Source: Crossiella equi
Lineage (GTDB): Bacteria; Actinomycetota; Actinomycetes; Mycobacteriales; Pseudonocardiaceae
DNA length: 64,000 bases
Direction of reading: 5' to 3'
Assembly: GCF_017876755.1 (NCBI RefSeq)
Contig: NZ_JAGIOO010000001.1
Location: forward strand, 1,798,001 to 1,862,000
Below the pieces are notes generated by a model. It worked only from the letters and a program-made list of their open reading frames with translations, did no database searches and was not told the origin of the DNA. Shown here in pieces: positions 62,301-64,000 of the stretch. Numbering within the stretch: position 1 is the stretch's first letter; each line of letters starts with the position of its first letter. A program made the position numbers and the translations under genes.

Positions 62301-63651
62301 GCGGGACCACTGCTTCTACCGCACCCCGTCGGACTGGCCGGATGACACCGACCGCTTCCCGGTGGTGCCCGCGACCACGATGATCACGCACATGGTGGAG
62401 GCCGCCGAACAGGCCGCCCCCGGTCAGCGCGCGATCGCCGTGCACAACGTGAAGCTGCTCCGCTGGCTCGTGGTCGCCCCGCCGGTCGACGTCGAGGTCA
62501 CCGTGACCCCGCTGGCCCCCAACCGGGTCAAGGTCACCCTCGGCCAGAACGCCGAGTCCGAGGTCGAGCTCGCCCCGGCCTACCCCACCGACACCCCGCC
62601 GGTGTGGACCTTCACCGACGCCGAGCAGGCACCGCGCATCACCGCCAAGCAGCTCTACGACGAGCGGTTCATGTTCCACGGCCCGCTCTACCAGGGCGTC
62701 ACCGCGCTCGACGCGATCGGCGAGAAGCACATCCGGGGTGTGATCACCATCCCCGGCGGGCCCGGCGCGCTGCTGGACAACGTCGGCCAGGTCTTCGGCT
62801 ACTGGATCATGGAGAACGAGACCGAGAAGCGCGTGGTCTTCCCCGTCTCCATGGACCGCATCCGCTTCTTCGGCGCCGAGCCCGAGGCCGGTACCCCGCT
62901 GGAGTGCCTGGTCCGCATCACGCAGCTGACCGACCAGTTCTTCGCCGGTGAGATGCAGCTGGTGCACGAGGGCCGCGTGTGGTGCGAGATCGACGCGTGG
63001 ACCGACCGCCGCTTCGCCAGCAACGAGAACACCAAGATGATGGAGCGCTTCCCCGAGCACAACCGGCTCTCCGAGCGGCGGGACGCGGGCTTCTTCGTGG
63101 TGTGGGAGCGCTGGCCGGACGTCGCCTCCCGCGACCTGATGATGCGCAACTACCTCAACGCGGCCGAGCGCGCCGTCTACGACACCACCTCCCCGCGCAC
63201 GCGGCGGCAGTGGCTGCTCGGCCGGATGGCCGTCAAGGACGCGGTGCGCCAGCACCTCTGGGACGACGGGGCGGGCCCCATGTTCCCGGTGGAGCTGACC
63301 GTGACCGGTGAGGCGGAGGTGACCGGCCGCAACCCGCTGCCGCCGCTGACCGTCTCCACCGCGCAGGAAGGCCGGGTCGGCGTCGCGATCACCCGCGGCG
63401 GCGAGCGCCCGGTGGGCATCGACGTGCGCAAGGTCGAGGAGGCCGCGGGCACCACGGCCTTCACCGCGGCCCTGGCCGCCGCCGCCCGCGCGCACGGTGG
63501 CGAGCCCGAGCAGTACGAGGTGGTCGGCGCGGAGGGCGAAGTGCTCACCGTGCGCGGGGCCACCGGCAGCACCCCGGTGACGTGGACCGTCATCACCGAC
63601 CCTGACGGTGAGATCGCAGGCGAGTACGTCGTCGCCTGGACCAACGAATGA
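59341..63651 (+). CDS. Iterative PKS/PUFA-like synthase B: KS-AT-DH-PPTase-like
   Basis: 1436 aa. GTG 59341 overlaps the stop of gene A by 4 bp, so translation is coupled; ATG 59347 is an alternative. KS (about residues 5-470): Cys213 in VDAACASSLVA, EAHGTATQAGD, MIGHTMPAAG. AT (about 560-860): AFVFPGLEAEF and Ser627 in GHSVGEW. A linker of about 100 residues holds no ACP motif. DH hot-dog domain (about 975-1220): His990 in YLRDHCFYRTP, then MFHGPLYQGV. The C-terminus (about 1270-1436) resembles the phosphopantetheinyl transferase of enediyne and PUFA synthases: RQWLLGRMAVKDAVRQHL and RPVGIDVRKVEE, but the usual SxSH motif reads VSTAQEG. B must use the ACPs of A or of the next gene. Confidence 0.88.
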   Translation: MSMIQSTPVAIVGMAVLLPGAGDLESYWHNLVNGVDSITDVPADRWDPDFYHPGSAEGPAQADQVYCRRGGFVDASFDPVGFGVMPNSVAGTEPDQLIALRVAAAAIHDAGGAEHLPARDRVGVVLGRGGYLTPGLVRLDQRVRTAHQLTRTLGDLLPELGAEQLAKVRQAFTDQLGPNAPENAIGLVPNLAASRIANRLDLRGPAYTVDAACASSLVAVDQAVTELAAGRCDVMLAGGVHHCHDVTFWSVFSQLRALSKDQQIRPFDRRADGILIGEGTGVVVLKRLADAQRDGDRVYAVIRGTGVASDGRSASLFNPEPDGQVLAVQRAWAAAGLDPAAPGSVGLLEAHGTATQAGDTAELSTISRVFGTDGPSAVIGSVKSMIGHTMPAAGVASLVKAALALHRQVLLPTLHCEQPHAALAQTRFRPIDSAQPWELAQGQEVRRAAVNAFGFGGINAHVVLEEAPSAPRRPVVQVSEPEKVLTLSAPTPERLAELLDRPDTEIESTESTVDGVRLGLVAPTAKRLGIARKVVAKNVAWRGRNDVWYSPAPMLREGGSVAFVFPGLEAEFEPRVDDVAAHFGLSVPGLSTGNIGSHGKGVVGVGRLLDTVLRQLGVQPDHIAGHSVGEWTAMITSGIYDQAQVDAFLTDFDPDSLRVPGVVFAAFGCGADRVTEVMAGRPGVVLSHDNAPNQSIVCGLEPVVDALVLELRAKNVLGQVLPFRSGFHTPMLAPYLDPIREAAQNFRLHQPAVPMWSATTASPYPAAEQEVRELFVRHLLEPVRFRPLVRNMHAAGVRAFVQVGTGALGTLISDSLAGQDHLAISANSPKQSGMAQLRRVLTALWAEGAPTHPDRLNPAATRQSAKPKVRAGKELPLDLSARTIRLAEDVSGAIKASINAAVPQAQSTKLGSPQVSGLGDAFAELNRLAARFPLAAELGGLLKDTADTAATVLGAAGNGTLTTAPAPAPAGPLSTVLRMSTETMPYLRDHCFYRTPSDWPDDTDRFPVVPATTMITHMVEAAEQAAPGQRAIAVHNVKLLRWLVVAPPVDVEVTVTPLAPNRVKVTLGQNAESEVELAPAYPTDTPPVWTFTDAEQAPRITAKQLYDERFMFHGPLYQGVTALDAIGEKHIRGVITIPGGPGALLDNVGQVFGYWIMENETEKRVVFPVSMDRIRFFGAEPEAGTPLECLVRITQLTDQFFAGEMQLVHEGRVWCEIDAWTDRRFASNENTKMMERFPEHNRLSERRDAGFFVVWERWPDVASRDLMMRNYLNAAERAVYDTTSPRTRRQWLLGRMAVKDAVRQHLWDDGAGPMFPVELTVTGEAEVTGRNPLPPLTVSTAQEGRVGVAITRGGERPVGIDVRKVEEAAGTTAFTAALAAAARAHGGEPEQYEVVGAEGEVLTVRGATGSTPVTWTVITDPDGEIAGEYVVAWTNE

Positions 63652-63662
63652 GGAGAATCTAG

Positions 63663-63998
63663 ATGGAGCTCGCGGAAGCGCCCCTGACGCTGGTCCGGAC
63701 CTCCCCGGAGGCCGTGCTGTCCGACCTCACCGTCATGCTGCACAAGGTCCTGGGCGAGTACGGCATGTCCACCGAGGGAGATGACGCAGTCGAGGTCACC
63801 ATGGACTCGACCTTCCACGACGACCTGGAGCTGGAGAGCATCGACCTGGTGGCGCTGGCCGGTCAGCTGGAGGAGCGGTACGGCTCGCGCGTCAACTTCG
63901 CCGAGTTCATCGCCGACCTGGAGCTCGACCAGATCATCGCGCTCACCGTCGGCCAGCTCGTCGACTACGTCGTGTCCGCTCTCGACGGGGAGAACTGA
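63663..63998 (+). CDS. Acyl carrier protein
   Basis: 111 aa. AGGAG overlaps the end of the PKS B gene and precedes ATG 63663, so it is in the same operon. A single PP-binding domain; the phosphopantetheine Ser is in DDLELESIDLVALAGQLEE (about residue 60). It has about 25 extra N-terminal residues compared with a minimal ACP. It may be a loading, shuttle or release carrier for the two PKS proteins. The operon continues past the window. Confidence 0.9.
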   Translation: MELAEAPLTLVRTSPEAVLSDLTVMLHKVLGEYGMSTEGDDAVEVTMDSTFHDDLELESIDLVALAGQLEERYGSRVNFAEFIADLELDQIIALTVGQLVDYVVSALDGEN

Positions 63999-64000
63999 GT

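Noticed and set aside
52130-63495. Very long antisense frames (1618 and 1379 codons) opposite the two PKS genes
   Set aside because: They mirror the G/C-rich third positions of the real genes, have no recognisable domains and no ribosome sites. The sense frames have complete catalytic motifs.
59341-63651. Calling the locus an enediyne cluster
   Set aside because: The KS-AT-DH-PPTase-like order is similar, but ACP and KR are on another protein, an ER is present, and none of the conserved enediyne accessory genes are in the window.

Overview
This is a high-GC (roughly 70-75 % G+C by eye) actinomycete chromosome segment. The gene families (LAL/LuxR and SARP/AfsR regulators, ECF sigma factor, MsiK-type sugar importers without their own ATPase, HSP18-type regulator next to hsp20, a PUFA-synthase-like iterative PKS) and the very strong G/C third-position bias suggest a filamentous member of the Pseudonocardiales. 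That placement is an inference from content; no rRNA or marker gene is present.

Layout. 1-5.5 kb: the end of a sensor kinase facing a LuxR-type response regulator, a secreted PQQ-type sugar dehydrogenase and a large ATP-dependent LuxR (LAL) regulator. 5.5-10.7 kb: a possible redox/envelope module: an FAD ferredoxin reductase with a long proline-rich tail, a membrane ferric-reductase-like protein fused to a ferredoxin, a DUF4142 protein, a PF03640-type lipoprotein and a divergent ECF sigma factor with a CRP-like site between them. 10.9-16.7 kb: a complete cellobiose locus in the order cebR / cebE-cebF-cebG-bglC, with two CebR-like boxes. 16.7-23.7 kb: phytoene synthase, a secreted GH5 enzyme, an HD hydrolase, a SARP regulator and an hsp20 / HSP18-regulator pair. 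23.9-32.3 kb: a secreted PIG-L deacetylase, a second sugar importer with a PfkB kinase, and a divergent GH4 6-phospho-beta-glucosidase. 32.3-35.4 kb: a disturbed segment with an intergenic repeat cluster, a P450-derived protein without a heme loop, an oxidoreductase, and a 922-bp IS5-like element carrying a non-transposase gene. 35.4-51.3 kb: mostly metabolic and housekeeping genes (metallo-hydrolase, M55 aminopeptidase, subtilase, class A PBP, two tandem GH105 hydrolases, IPP isomerase, WYL regulator, PNPOx-like protein, IlvD, an orphan kinase, a disulfide reductase).

52.2-64 kb (runs off the window): an unusual iterative type I PKS/PUFA-like locus. Protein A is ER(PfaD-like)-KS-AT-ACP-ACP-KR; protein B is KS-AT-DH-PPTase-like; a small ACP follows. 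Between them they carry nearly all activities of a PUFA or enediyne-type iterative synthase, but in a different distribution, with the ER fused at the front and the PPTase-like domain at the back. The cluster is preceded by about 850 bp without a convincing gene, holding two 15-bp palindromes exactly 22 bp apart upstream of a candidate promoter. This is the most likely place for an undescribed system.

Other structure: a 22-bp tandem repeat family occurs at two distant intergenic sites, a 162-bp near-continuous palindrome fills one intergenic gap, and the 13-bp palindrome GTCCACTGTGGAC recurs five times exactly, both in and out of genes. No tRNA, rRNA, CRISPR array or replication origin was seen.
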